This document shows positions 46,065 through 55,908 of a stretch of 64,000 bases of DNA, piece after piece. Position 1 is the stretch's first letter; every line of letters starts with the position of its first letter. Below the pieces are notes generated by a model that was given only the letters and a program-made list of their open reading frames with translations, was not told the DNA's origin and made no database searches. The stretch is from the NCBI RefSeq assembly GCF_000026365.1, contig NC_012993.1, positions 868,001 through 932,000 of the forward strand, in the 5' to 3' direction. A program made the translations under genes and the position numbers. This stretch comes from Zygosaccharomyces rouxii (lineage: Eukaryota > Ascomycota > Saccharomycetes > Saccharomycetales > Saccharomycetaceae).

Positions 46065-47019
46065 AGTAAATAGCGAGTTATTATTAGTATTTTCTTTTAC
46101 GTCTTCCCGGAGTCGGATGATTGACGCTAGGCACAACGATATTGTTTTCCTCTATTATGACACATTCTTTGAAAGAGTAATGCAGCATCGAGGTGCCATA
46201 TAAATGTAAACCGTAAGAGTATGCTTCTCTGATACAAGTGTACCACATTCTAGAAACTTTGCAAGATTTCGAAAATGTTAGATAAAATTTTGTGACGCTA
46301 TACATTGCTAAATTATGGGAAGCTATATAACCGAGAGCTTTATTTTCAATCTTTGGTTTGAGCAAGACAGAAGCATGTCTTCTGTTCTCCACTCAATGCT
46401 TTTTTGTTTAAAACTACGCAATTGATGGAGTAAGGGTTTCAGTCAAGATAATTTGAACCTGGTTGAGTAAAAGTTTCGATCCACAACGGTTTAGATTATT
46501 TAGATCGAATTTCGATTAATCCACAATATTTTCAAAAATTGATAACTTATTGTTTGTTGCCATTCTCTTCCCATTATCGCGGTTATGGCTATTGTTCATA
46601 TGATACCGCCGTTTCATATTGCGACAGCCGTATCATCCTGTAACATCACGTGACCGTGTTTCAAGTTGAAACGCACATTTGGGGATCACGAATCTAAGAT
46701 GAAACACGGGCAAGGATGCTGGATCCTTTAAAAGAGTATTAGTTAACGTTAAAGCTGGAATACATACACCAAGAATACTTCTGTTACTCATTTTCAAGCT
46801 TAACTTCACAGACTGATACAGGATCTAAAATCTCATTTGCCCAGAGATCAGTTCGTAACTGGCAGTCTGACGGCCCTAAGAAAGTTGTAGATCCAATTGT
46901 TAACAAAGGAAGTGACATAATAGTATAAAAGGGGACTTAAACAATAGATTAATAGTAGGGGTAATTATACTGTCAGAAATCAACACAATCGTGCATTGGG
47001 GATTAAAGAAGAAATTGAA
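46065..47019. promoter_or_regulatory. SAM35 to STE12 intergenic region with pheromone response elements
   Basis: About 955 bp. Elements seen: TCACGTGA (46646-46653), an inverted pair TGTTTCA (46657-46663) and TGAAACG (46667-46673), and a perfect pheromone response element TGAAACA (46700-46706). These lie 310-365 bp before the STE12 ATG and suggest autoregulation by Ste12. The left part (46084-46392) contains a minus-strand open frame of about 100 codons without a usable initial ATG. Confidence 0.7.
46084..46392 (-). other. Open frame without ATG start, doubtful
   Basis: About 102 codons open, with GTG as first codon directly after a stop; the first ATG would leave only about 73 residues, ending in a basic tail (PGRRKRKY). 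No homologue is recognised and S. cerevisiae has no gene between SAM35 and STE12. It may be a chance frame, a gene relic or the second exon of a spliced gene; I found no convincing intron signals. Confidence 0.2.
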
Positions 47020-48464
47020 ATGAAAGTACGTCCTACAGGAAGCCGTACCGAGGAAGTTTTAAAGTCTGGGGGTATTGTCGACGGTAAGAATGATGGTTTA
47101 CCACCTGATGATGTGGAGGAATCACTGAGATTGATTGAAGATCTAAAGTTCTTTTTGGCTACAGCACCTGTTAATTGGCAGGAAAACCAGATTATCAGAA
47201 GGTACTATTTAAACAGTGATCAAGGATTTGTCTCGTGTGTGTTTTGGAATAGTCTCTATTATATTACAGGAACAGATATTGTTAAATGCTGTATGTACAG
47301 GATGCAGAAATTTGGTAGGGAGGTATACAGAAGAAAAAATTTGAAGAAGGGATATTTTCAGACTTAAGAAATTTGAAATGTGGTATTGATGCGACGTTAG
47401 AACAATCGAAATCTGCGTTTCTATCATTTTTGTTTAGAAATATGTGTCTTAAGACTCAAAAGAAGCAGAAAGTATTCTTTTGGTTTAGTGTACCTCACGA
47501 TAAATTATTTGCAGATGCGTTAGAAAGAGATCTTAAAAGAGAAAGTATGGGGCAGCCGTCAACAACAAAACCCACTGTTGAACCTGCAAGATCCTTTAAG
47601 TTTGATTCTTTGTCTTCTAAACCACTATATGAACAGTTGTTAAGACATTTGGAGACGGCGAGAAGTCGGTACGAAAATGATACGAATTCTTCTTCTAATA
47701 CCACTTCTGCCGGTGTCAGTAGTGTGGACAGCGGCAATGGATCTCTTAGCGCAGGTGCTGTTACCAGTTCAACAAATACAGTTCATACCGGTCAAAGTAT
47801 GGAGCAAACAGATTCAACACCGATGCAATTGACAACTGATATTATGACTGATGCAGAGACTTTTACCCCACACATTAAGACTGAACCAGACCTGTCGTCT
47901 TCATCACAAAGCGGTATTACCAGCTTCGCACCACAGAAATTGGTTGTAGAACCAAGCACTTTGGACTTGAATACAGGCGAGAAGCCATCAGAAATTTTCA
48001 AAGATGATATGGTTGTCATTGATAATGGTGATAGAGGTGATTTCCCTCTAGATTATTTCCCAGTGGAAATTGAATATCCAAACCCAGAAGAAGAAGAAGA
48101 AGCAGATGTAATGATGGGAGTCCAACCGGGTGTTTCATTCCTACAACCATCGGCGCTTTACGATGGCGCAGGCGTTGTTGGTAGTGATGAATTTATGCCG
48201 CCTACCGCAACCATTGCAAGATTTTCCCCTTACTCTGCTCATACGCTTTTCCCGATGCCAGTATCTGGTACAGGATCTCATTTTATGACAAATGGTAAAT
48301 ACTATGCATCAACTTCTGCCGTAAAGGAAAAATTCGATTCTCCAAATACTGTGCCTAAGGACTTTTCCTACATGAAAGGTACAGATTCGGAAAATGCTAA
48401 TGAAAGTTTTGGACCTAGTTTGACAGACGATTCAGAAATTCAACAACAAGAACAGTTACAAGCT

Positions 48465-48470
48465 CAACAA

Positions 48471-48549
<79 letters not shown>

Positions 48550-48596
48550 AGCAGCAGCAACAACAACAACAGCAACAACAACAACAACAACAACAA
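48465..48596 (+). repeat. CAA/CAG repeat, 44 glutamines in STE12
   Basis: Uninterrupted run of 44 Gln codons, mixed CAA and CAG, inside the STE12 frame. Likely length-variable between strains. Confidence 0.95.
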
Positions 48597-49184
48597 CATT
48601 CGCATCAGTACCTTAATCCTTATCAAAAATATTATAGTGGTCTTCATTCTGGTTACTATCCGCCGTCCGCAGTCAGTAATGGCCCAGCTGATATGGCTAA
48701 TTTTGCAGGTGAAATGGGAACATATGGATATGATGAACTTTTTTCTTCTCAAGAAGGTTATGATCAAGCTTATTTTTTACCACAGGAACCTTTTAATTGG
48801 GGGTTTTTTCAACAACAACCTGTTCATCCCCCTTCAGCTTCTGCATATATACCGAAACCTTTTACACCAAGTTATCGATCTACTCCAATTTCAGCAAGAA
48901 ACCCGTACGCTCAAGTGGCTCAAAATCCTTGGGCACCTCAAGTTTTAACTTCGCCATATGGATCAAAAGTCCCATCGGCAACATCTAAAAGTTTCCCACC
49001 AGGTACTTATTATCCACAACAAGCAGCAGGATCCTTTCCCCGTAGAAGACCGTTTCAAGGTAATCATACTCCGTCTTCAAAGAACTATGTGACTAAACAG
49101 CACAATAAAATTACTAAACCGATTCATCGTAAACCCAACCAACAACCGATGAGAAATACCAGTCGTGGTAGTGGTGCAAGTACT

Positions 49185-49321
49185 AACAGCAACATTAATA
49201 ACGGTAATAATAATGGTAGCAGTAATAATAATAATGATGACAATAATAAGAACAATAATGGTAATGATAATAATAACAATAATAGTAGTAGTAGTAATAA
49301 TAATAATAATAATAATGGTAA
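49185..49321 (+). repeat. AAT-rich repeat, Asn-rich tract in STE12
   Basis: Stretch dominated by AAT/AAC codons with scattered Gly, Ser and Asp, encoding a prion-like low-complexity segment near the Ste12 C-terminus. Confidence 0.9.
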
Positions 49322-49517
49322 TGGTAATAGTGTCAGAATTGATTCAGTATCAAGGACAAGGTACAGTAATTCTGATGACAGTTATGAAGAAGATTTTGAC
49401 GCACCAAGGAGGGGATTCTCCATACCGACTCCAGATTCTAATAATGCTCAGAGGAGTAACATTATAGAAAGAGGTAGTAGGGACAATGATTCAATTGATT
49501 CAAAACTGAGCAAATGA

Positions 49518-49684
49518 ATGAGTTTTAAGAATACTATCTTATATTAGCAGGGTGATGATGATAATAATAATCTTTACTGCTATTATTACTGTTATTATTA
49601 CTGTTGGGAACTTTAGAGGGACATTTTCAATTCGGGTGCACAGAATGTAAACAAAATTGTATTCTTCATATATTCGGTACTTTT

Positions 49685-49715
<31 letters not shown>

Positions 49716-49877
49716 GGTTTTATTATTCGCCTTTCTGATTTTTGATTCTATTTGATTTGATTTGATTTGATTTCACCAGACTTATTATCATTATTATTAT
49801 TATTATATTTGAGATTATTATAAAATGTGTATTTATGTAACTATATTAATAAATTTTCAAAATTTGAAATTTAAGTT
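49518..49877. terminator. STE12/RQC1 convergent 3' region
   Basis: About 360 bp of very AT-rich sequence between two stop codons. It contains long T runs (49681-49715), a TTTGA pentamer repeated in tandem (about 49751-49772) and ATTATT repeats (49787-49805), as expected for two facing polyadenylation regions. Confidence 0.55.
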
Positions 49878-52001
49878 TCATTCTGGTGCTACATTTGGAT
49901 TTTCTTCCAAGAACTGTTCCAATGATAACTGTCTTATTTGACTTAATAGAGCTTCGTCTTGATCTACATCCATTTGAGATCTTGCCAATTCTTGATCATT
50001 GATAAACGTCCTGACGTCTTCAACAAAGTCTCTTGATTCCTTAGTTGTTGGTGTGGGCGGCAAAATGTCAAACTCGTAAACTTCGTGATTTGACCACACA
50101 GAAGTAGGAATACTTGCCATCACTGGAGATTCTTCAGAAAGAACAGAAAATCTCAATAGATTAACTGGTATACCTTCAACGAAAAATGGATTAACCGTTA
50201 CTTCTTCTTGAGATACAGCGGGTGCAATTTCTAAATCTTGAGTTTGGAATTTCTTGAATAGATTTGTCAATTCAGTATTGAGGAAGTTTAGATTTTCAGG
50301 TTTCTGCCACGATATGCCAAATCTAGTACCATAGGCTTTCGTTTCTAACACTTGAGTGGAATCAGCTTGGAATTCCAATCCCTGGGTCAAACTTGGGTCA
50401 CCTCTTAACTTTTCTACAAATAATGATGCTAACGAATGGGCATGGTATTTGAATGCTCTCACTAATTCTTCACGAGCACTCTGAGGATTTTCTAGACGTA
50501 AATAACTGAGAACAGTACCAAGGGCAAGTCCCAATGTATACCACTGTCTGTAACAAGTCATCAATGGAGATTTGGAGAGTTCTATCAAATAATGGTATTC
50601 CTTGTTCAAAAGTAAATAGTGATCAATGAAATATCTGCAACCTAAAGGATCTTCAAGAGGACTCAATGACCATAGAGCTTTGCACCATTCACCAGCGGTA
50701 GCAACAGCACCTCTTTGAGCCAATAAAAGAATGTATCTAAAGATAGCCAAAAAGAATTGTCTGTTGAAGAAATAGGTGTATGGTAATTGACATGAGAGGG
50801 AGTCAAATTTAATGCCTGCTCTCAAGGCACGATCAAATACAAACAATGCTCTTTGAATTAAGCCACTAGTGTTAGACCTATCACCTTGTCTTATGGTAAT
50901 GAGAGCCACTTGCAGAAGAGCAGGTACGTGGTATGGGAATTTGGATGATATTAAATGGATCAAACTTTCATGATCTGGGTGTAGTATTACACTTAGGTAG
51001 AATTCTGTCATTGCTTTTTTGCTGATATCAGGATTTAGCGGTTCGAATTTGTAAAAAGACACTTTTTTCCTCCAATTGTTGACGTCTTCCTCAACAACGT
51101 CTTTCCAATCTGTGGGTCTTTGCCACAATTGCCATTCACAAAGGTCATCCGTTCCCAGAGATTGCATAGATAGTTCACCTCTGGGGGTTGGTAACCAATC
51201 TTCCTGAATTTTGGTGAATTGTAAACGATGTGCTGCACTACCTGGTCCTGTGGGCACACTGCGATGGTCTTTACCACCCCAATTCCTCACTAAACGTTTT
51301 AAACGTTGGACCTGCTTCAACTGTTGAGGTGAGATATGGGTAGAGCTCATAGATTCAATATCTTCCAGGGATTCAGCAGAAATATCATCGAATAATAACT
51401 TAAATTCAAAATGAGGATCTAGTTTCCTGAAATCATTATTGAAGAAACCAGTACAGCACTGTAGACAAGATGCTGGGAATTGAGTAAAACCGCTATCATT
51501 TTTCAAATCATAGAATTTACAGGCATGAGCAAAGGACTCTAGAGTAATATCATATTCTTCATCTTCTTTATGATCGAAATCTTGTACACCATATTTCAAT
51601 GCATCATGTTTCTTGTACTGCTGAATCATAGCTTCTAATTCACCATCATCATTGTCATCATCGTCATCATTATTAGATTCCTCTAGAGGTTCCTCGGATT
51701 TTTTACTGCCCTTAGAGGATTTCTTATTCTTCTTTTTTGCCTTCTTTTGAGACCTGGTAGGAAGCTGCACCTTGGGCTTTTCTTCCTCCTGGTTCTTTGG
51801 AGACTCCTGATTCTGGTCAACTTCACGATCAGATCCTTCTTCGTCATCGCCATCATTCATCAATGCGAATATATTTGCATTTTGAGTCTTAGACTCTATA
51901 TCGGATTTTTTAGGCTTTTCATCACTAGTTTTGGGGGATCCAAGAAGAGAATCTAACAATTCTTGGTCATTTTGAAGCTTTCTCAATGCTCTAGAACTCA
52001 T
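49878..52001 (-). CDS. RQC1: Ribosome quality control complex subunit Rqc1 (TCF25 family)
   Basis: Part of the RQC complex (with Rqc2, Ltn1, Cdc48) that ubiquitinates and extracts stalled nascent chains from 60S subunits. The start is the ATG at 52001 (MSSRALRKLQNDQELLDSLL), which matches S. cerevisiae; the frame continues 51 codons upstream, but that stretch is promoter-like. 707 residues (S. cerevisiae 723): acidic/basic low-complexity N-terminus with a KKAKKKNKKSSKGSKK-type patch, then the TCF25 helical region (FKLLFDDISAESLEDIESM, RNWGGKDHRSVPTGPGS, PLGCRYFIDHYLLLN). Divergent from IPI1. Confidence 0.94.
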   Translation of the reverse strand: MSSRALRKLQNDQELLDSLLGSPKTSDEKPKKSDIESKTQNANIFALMNDGDDEEGSDREVDQNQESPKNQEEEKPKVQLPTRSQKKAKKKNKKSSKGSKKSEEPLEESNNDDDDDNDDGELEAMIQQYKKHDALKYGVQDFDHKEDEEYDITLESFAHACKFYDLKNDSGFTQFPASCLQCCTGFFNNDFRKLDPHFEFKLLFDDISAESLEDIESMSSTHISPQQLKQVQRLKRLVRNWGGKDHRSVPTGPGSAAHRLQFTKIQEDWLPTPRGELSMQSLGTDDLCEWQLWQRPTDWKDVVEEDVNNWRKKVSFYKFEPLNPDISKKAMTEFYLSVILHPDHESLIHLISSKFPYHVPALLQVALITIRQGDRSNTSGLIQRALFVFDRALRAGIKFDSLSCQLPYTYFFNRQFFLAIFRYILLLAQRGAVATAGEWCKALWSLSPLEDPLGCRYFIDHYLLLNKEYHYLIELSKSPLMTCYRQWYTLGLALGTVLSYLRLENPQSAREELVRAFKYHAHSLASLFVEKLRGDPSLTQGLEFQADSTQVLETKAYGTRFGISWQKPENLNFLNTELTNLFKKFQTQDLEIAPAVSQEEVTVNPFFVEGIPVNLLRFSVLSEESPVMASIPTSVWSNHEVYEFDILPPTPTTKESRDFVEDVRTFINDQELARSQMDVDQDEALLSQIRQLSLEQFLEENPNVAPE

Positions 52002-52207
52002 TTCAGGCCTTGAAACCCTAAAATTCTGGTCAAATAGTTTAACTTTTTGTAGTATATTGAAGTACTGGAATTTTTCACTTGTAATTAAGAGTGAAAAATT
52101 TAAGACATGAGATGAGATAAGATGAGATGAGATGCTCATCGCACAGAAATACAAAGCCTTAAAGGAGTTCTTCTGTATATCTCGAACCGATTTGAAAGAT
52201 CCTCAAG
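52002..52207. promoter_or_regulatory. RQC1/IPI1 divergent promoter with RRPE and PAC
   Basis: RRPE TGAAAAATTT at 52092-52101 and PAC GCTCATCGC at 52134-52142, 66 bp before the IPI1 ATG, plus tandem GATGAG units at 52111-52134. This is the standard architecture of ribosome-assembly gene promoters. Confidence 0.8.
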
Positions 52208-53158
52208 ATGTCAAAGACTAAGAAGCAGAAGCAGAAGGCTCAAGATTTCCAGAAGAAGAAACTCAAAGTTGGTAAACCCAAGGCTAAAGCTAGTAATGTT
52301 ACTGATACTTCATTTGTATCTCGAACGATTTCAGTGAAGAATCAGCATTTGGGTGAACACGATGATGATTTGACCAAACGACTATCACTTTTGAAGCACC
52401 ATAACTCAACGGTCAGGAAAGAAACCTTACAAACATTTCAAAAGATGATACCAACTATTATAAATACAAGGATGATGACTCCACTTTTAACCCAATGTAT
52501 CCCACTGATGTGTGATGAAAGTAGACAGGTACGAAGTACACTAATGGATCTCTTCAATGAAGTTGGCCAGCATAACGATCAGGTGCTAAAGCTTCTTTGT
52601 AAAATGCTAGTTCTTTATGTGAATATGGCAATGACACACATTACTTCCGCGATCCAAGCTGATTCTGCTAAATTTCTTTCATGCTTGCTAAAGTACTGTG
52701 GTGATGAGATCTGTAGGCAGGCATTTGTCAAACTGCTTACAGGATTGTTCTCGCTACTGGGTTGGAATCAGACCAAATCTCAAAGTGCTAGGAAGCTCAA
52801 TGCTAAGCAGACAGCTGCCTATATGGATACACTATATGAACTTATTAGACAAGGCTGTCAAGAGTCAGTACAGGCAGATACAGACACTGAGTTGCGAAGT
52901 TCGACAAACCAGCACTTAATTCCGGATTATCCACAACCTTATGAGTATTTGAAACTATTCACCAGGCAGTTGCAAACCAAAGATAGCCCGTCCACTATGG
53001 TAGACCTATCTACTCAAGATTTAGGCGCTCGTCAACGTGTGTTGAAGGAGCAAAATCTGCCCATTATTCACAGGCAACTAGACATATATATCAAAGAAGG
53101 TGGTGAAACCGGTAAGAGTGCCAATAGCTTGAAGAAATTGCTAGAGGATTTACAATAA
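52208..53158 (+). CDS. IPI1: Rix1-complex pre-60S assembly factor Ipi1
   Basis: Member of the Rix1-Ipi1-Ipi3 complex for ITS2 processing and 60S maturation; human relative TEX10. 316 residues (S. cerevisiae 334). Basic N-terminus (KKQKQKAQDFQKKKLKVGKP), then helical ARM/HEAT-like repeats with LTKRLSLLKHHNSTVRKETL, LLTQCIPLMCDESRQVRSTL and FLSCLLKYCGDEICRQ. The C-terminus keeps GGETGKSANSLKKLLEDL. PAC/RRPE motifs upstream fit its role. Matches YHR085W next to STE12 (YHR084W). Confidence 0.95.
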   Translation: MSKTKKQKQKAQDFQKKKLKVGKPKAKASNVTDTSFVSRTISVKNQHLGEHDDDLTKRLSLLKHHNSTVRKETLQTFQKMIPTIINTRMMTPLLTQCIPLMCDESRQVRSTLMDLFNEVGQHNDQVLKLLCKMLVLYVNMAMTHITSAIQADSAKFLSCLLKYCGDEICRQAFVKLLTGLFSLLGWNQTKSQSARKLNAKQTAAYMDTLYELIRQGCQESVQADTDTELRSSTNQHLIPDYPQPYEYLKLFTRQLQTKDSPSTMVDLSTQDLGARQRVLKEQNLPIIHRQLDIYIKEGGETGKSANSLKKLLEDLQ

Positions 53159-53314
53159 GAAGAACAATATTCCTCTGCCATTTTCTTTTGTACACTAGTA
53201 ATATATTAACATCTCTACATATGATAGAAGTGAAAAAAAAAAAATCTTTAGACACTTTATAATTAACTGAGTTTATCGTCCAAAAGGCAGCAAAGTAAAC
53301 CCTTTAGCACCTCA

Positions 53315-53809
53315 ATGTCCCGCGATATAGTCTCCTTAGATAACGTCTATGCCAATAGGTTGGGAACTTTTGTGAAGTTAACCAATTCTATCCTACCAGT
53401 GCAATATCCAGATTCTTTCTTTCAAGAGATCGTTCAGAATAAAAATGGTAAAGAAACTTCCTTTGCTCAATTAGCATTCTACAGTGAAGTTGCAGTTGGT
53501 GCAGTTAAGGCTAAACTTATAGCTAACAAGAAAGGTGGGATCCTACCTCATGGTATGTACATCGAAGTTCTAGCGGTGTTGGAACATTACAGCGGGAAGG
53601 GTATTGGCACTAAGTTGTTAGAGTATGTGGAAAGTGAGGCCAAGAAACATTACCAACATGCCTTATACGTCCACGTTGCTTCCGATAACGTTCGTGCTAT
53701 AACCTGGTACAAAAAGCGTGGATTTGAGCAAGATGGTGATGTTCTTTTAGATTATTATAAGAATACAACGGGTTCAGCCAATGCCCTGGTATTGAAAAAG
53801 ACATTTTAA
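53315..53809 (+). CDS. NAT5: N-terminal acetyltransferase NatA-associated subunit Nat5
   Basis: GNAT-fold protein associated with the NatA complex (Nat1-Ard1); the human relative is NAA50. 164 residues (S. cerevisiae 176). N-terminus RDIVSLDNVYANRLGTFVKL matches Nat5; the acetyl-CoA loop is intact as GKGIGTKL (pattern Q/RxxGxG/A) after IEVLAVLEHYS, followed by LYVHVASDNVRAITWYKKRGF. The core looks more like the active NAA50 type than the S. cerevisiae protein, which has lost parts of the loop (memory-based comparison). Convergent with SEC63, as YOR253W/YOR254C. Confidence 0.88.
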   Translation: MSRDIVSLDNVYANRLGTFVKLTNSILPVQYPDSFFQEIVQNKNGKETSFAQLAFYSEVAVGAVKAKLIANKKGGILPHGMYIEVLAVLEHYSGKGIGTKLLEYVESEAKKHYQHALYVHVASDNVRAITWYKKRGFEQDGDVLLDYYKNTTGSANALVLKKTF

Positions 53810-53916
53810 TATAAAGTAGTAGAGTAAAGTAAAGTAAAGTAATGCATATTTTATTTCTTTCTAGCGTACATAGTATAGACAAATATGGAGAAATAACTAA
53901 AAATTGGAAAATATTC

Positions 53917-55908
53917 TTAAGTGTTTTTAACCTTCCCACTATCCTCTTCGACTTCTGTATCCGTGTCGATGTCACTGTAGTCACTATCGCTTCCTTCCTC
54001 ATCGTCGTCTTCTTCTTCATCTTCCTCAGCAGAATCGTTTTCGGTCTCTTCATCTTCCTCCACTTCTTGTGGTTCTTGCACTGGAGCCGATGTGACGTGC
54101 ATGCAAATGCTGAAGTCTAAATCTGTAGTGAAATAGTCTGTTGATTTTATGATAACTCTGAAATAGACATCACCATTCTCAGCTGGGGCCTGCTGTCCTA
54201 GAGGTAGTTTGATTGTTGCGATCTTCCATTCTTCTGGTTTGAAACTAGGTCCCAATTCCTTAACGGTTCTCTTGTCAAGATCTTTATCCAAGTTCACAAG
54301 AGAAAGTTTTTGAACAACAACAGGAGTTTGAATTAATTTACCATCTTTTTGTAGTCCTACCAAACAGCAGAAGGCGTTACGTCTCTTTGTAGGGAAATAT
54401 GGTGCATATGAATAAGGAATTAATGGCTCTTGCTCCATAATAACAAACGGATCTCTTTGGTGTTCAAAATCTTCAGATTCTTCCAGCATTTCAGCAGGGA
54501 ATTTATCTGCTGGAATCACTCTTTGTTTTGCTGAATGTACTAAAACTTTAACAGAGATATGTGGGGTAGACAATGGTGTTACCTGTTTTTCACCGGGGAC
54601 CACGAATTCTGCCTTTAGCACTCTCAATTGTGGGATATTTGCCGCCACGGTCAAGGTTTCCTTCAAAAGATCTTCATCGTCAATGCCCAACATTTGTCCA
54701 ATTTTTTTATCATCATAGGTGAAAAGTTTACCCACGGTATGGACTTCATCTGTAAGACCTTCCAAAAATCTAGTCTTGTTGACATTGGGTAGCTGTAAAA
54801 TTTGACGGTAGGGTGTGTGAGGTACGGCTTGTACAATACATTTGAAAGTTTCAATGGTAAAGATGGCAATATCGGTGTTCCTAAATCCGCAAGCAATATC
54901 TAACAGCCCGTGCAATAGAGAATGGCACTTGGCCACAATTCTATACTTAGCGTTAGTATCTGCAATCTTGGAGGAATCTCTTCTATTAATGTGATCAAGT
55001 AAAATTTGTTCAAAATCATCTGCAGTCAAATTTGGGTAGAGAAGTTCAAATTCATAGGCTTCGGATAACCAATGGATAATTAACTCCACGGTGATAACTT
55101 CAGATGGTTTGTAATTTATCAATCTATCAACGAAATGAGAAGCGGTTCTTGTATGGATTCCCTTGTTGGTGTAGGCTTGAGTTCTTGACCACCATTGACT
55201 AACGAAATAAGGCATAATCAATGCAAGCAAAACAATATAAGATAAGACCACCAATGGAGATGCAGCACCATCGACTAAGAATCTTGGTAGAGCAATACCA
55301 TGAGAGGTACTCTGTGGACCATCAGGGTGACCATATCTCAAATAATTCTCCTTAACGTTTTCATCTGTTAAAGATTCGTAAGCCTTGGTAATTTGAACAT
55401 ACATCTCTTCCATCTTTGTTCTCGCTTCAGGAGCTAAATCATGACCCAATTTATCTGGATGGAATTTAACCGATAATTTTCTGTATGCAGATTTGATCTC
55501 TCTATCTGCGGCGCTGGCAGAAACACCTAAAATTTCATAAGGATCAAAGAGAACCGTCCTAGAATCTTGAATTGAATCATTTTGGCTAATGGATTGGACC
55601 ACCATTGCTACAAGAACCCATCCAACAATAATAACAATGTTTCTCTTTTGCCATATTTTCGAGCTTCTCTTACCAAATGCCCTTCTAAATCTCCAAACAC
55701 TGCTCTCAGTATGAGAATCGCTAATTTGTTCTACCTTCCTCTCAATGGATCTCTGACGTGGATCTTGAATTTCCTGAGAATCGATACTGTCATTGAATAA
55801 ACTGTACACTTGAGATAACGTCAAGGGCACGAGAATCACCAATAGAAGTGTCAATAGGAAAAATGGCCACGTCTCACTGGTCTCATCATAATCGTAATTC
55901 AGTGCCAT
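53917..55908 (-). CDS. SEC63: ER translocon J-protein Sec63
   Basis: Essential partner of Sec61/Sec62 that recruits BiP/Kar2 for post-translational import. Start is the ATG at 55908 (MALNYDYDETSETWP), as in S. cerevisiae; the frame runs two codons further up without ATG. 663 residues. Transmembrane segments at about 16-36, 91-107 and 218-240; a lumenal J domain at about 121-190 with HPD at 150-152; then the cytosolic Brl region (HGIALPRFLVDGAASP, FRIVAKCHSLLHGLLDIACGF-type block) and a very acidic C-terminal tail. All family elements are present. Confidence 0.97.
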   Translation of the reverse strand: MALNYDYDETSETWPFFLLTLLLVILVPLTLSQVYSLFNDSIDSQEIQDPRQRSIERKVEQISDSHTESSVWRFRRAFGKRSSKIWQKRNIVIIVGWVLVAMVVQSISQNDSIQDSRTVLFDPYEILGVSASAADREIKSAYRKLSVKFHPDKLGHDLAPEARTKMEEMYVQITKAYESLTDENVKENYLRYGHPDGPQSTSHGIALPRFLVDGAASPLVVLSYIVLLALIMPYFVSQWWSRTQAYTNKGIHTRTASHFVDRLINYKPSEVITVELIIHWLSEAYEFELLYPNLTADDFEQILLDHINRRDSSKIADTNAKYRIVAKCHSLLHGLLDIACGFRNTDIAIFTIETFKCIVQAVPHTPYRQILQLPNVNKTRFLEGLTDEVHTVGKLFTYDDKKIGQMLGIDDEDLLKETLTVAANIPQLRVLKAEFVVPGEKQVTPLSTPHISVKVLVHSAKQRVIPADKFPAEMLEESEDFEHQRDPFVIMEQEPLIPYSYAPYFPTKRRNAFCCLVGLQKDGKLIQTPVVVQKLSLVNLDKDLDKRTVKELGPSFKPEEWKIATIKLPLGQQAPAENGDVYFRVIIKSTDYFTTDLDFSICMHVTSAPVQEPQEVEEDEETENDSAEEDEEEDDDEEGSDSDYSDIDTDTEVEEDSGKVKNT

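Larger units (their letters stand above)
47020..49517 (+). pseudogene. STE12: Pheromone/filamentation transcription factor Ste12, interrupted by a -1 frameshift
   Basis: Homeodomain-like regulator of mating and filamentous growth. The reading frame starts at ATG 47020 (MKVRPTGSRTEEVLK) and runs through the STE domain to QKFGREVYRRKN, then hits TAA at 47365-47367. The family continuation (FEEGIFSDLRNLKCGIDATL) is in the -1 frame from 47340 and stays open to 49517. The shift maps to A6 at 47334-47339; A7 would restore the frame, and A_AAA_AAT (47334-47340) also has the form of a -1 slippery heptamer. Together about 832 residues (S. cerevisiae 688), with 44 consecutive Gln and an Asn-rich tract. 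The long intact second part argues against an old pseudogene: sequencing error, fresh mutation or programmed frameshift. I label it pseudogene only because it is broken as given. Confidence 0.85.

Noticed and set aside
46475..46487. B-box-like GTTTCGATCC
   Set aside because: No matching A-box or acceptor stem upstream, so not a tRNA gene.
48456..48767. 103-codon poly-Leu frame on the minus strand
   Set aside because: Complement of the STE12 glutamine repeat.
52002..52154. 51-codon N-terminal extension of RQC1
   Set aside because: Covers the PAC element and GATGAG repeats; conserved proteins start at MSSRAL (52001).
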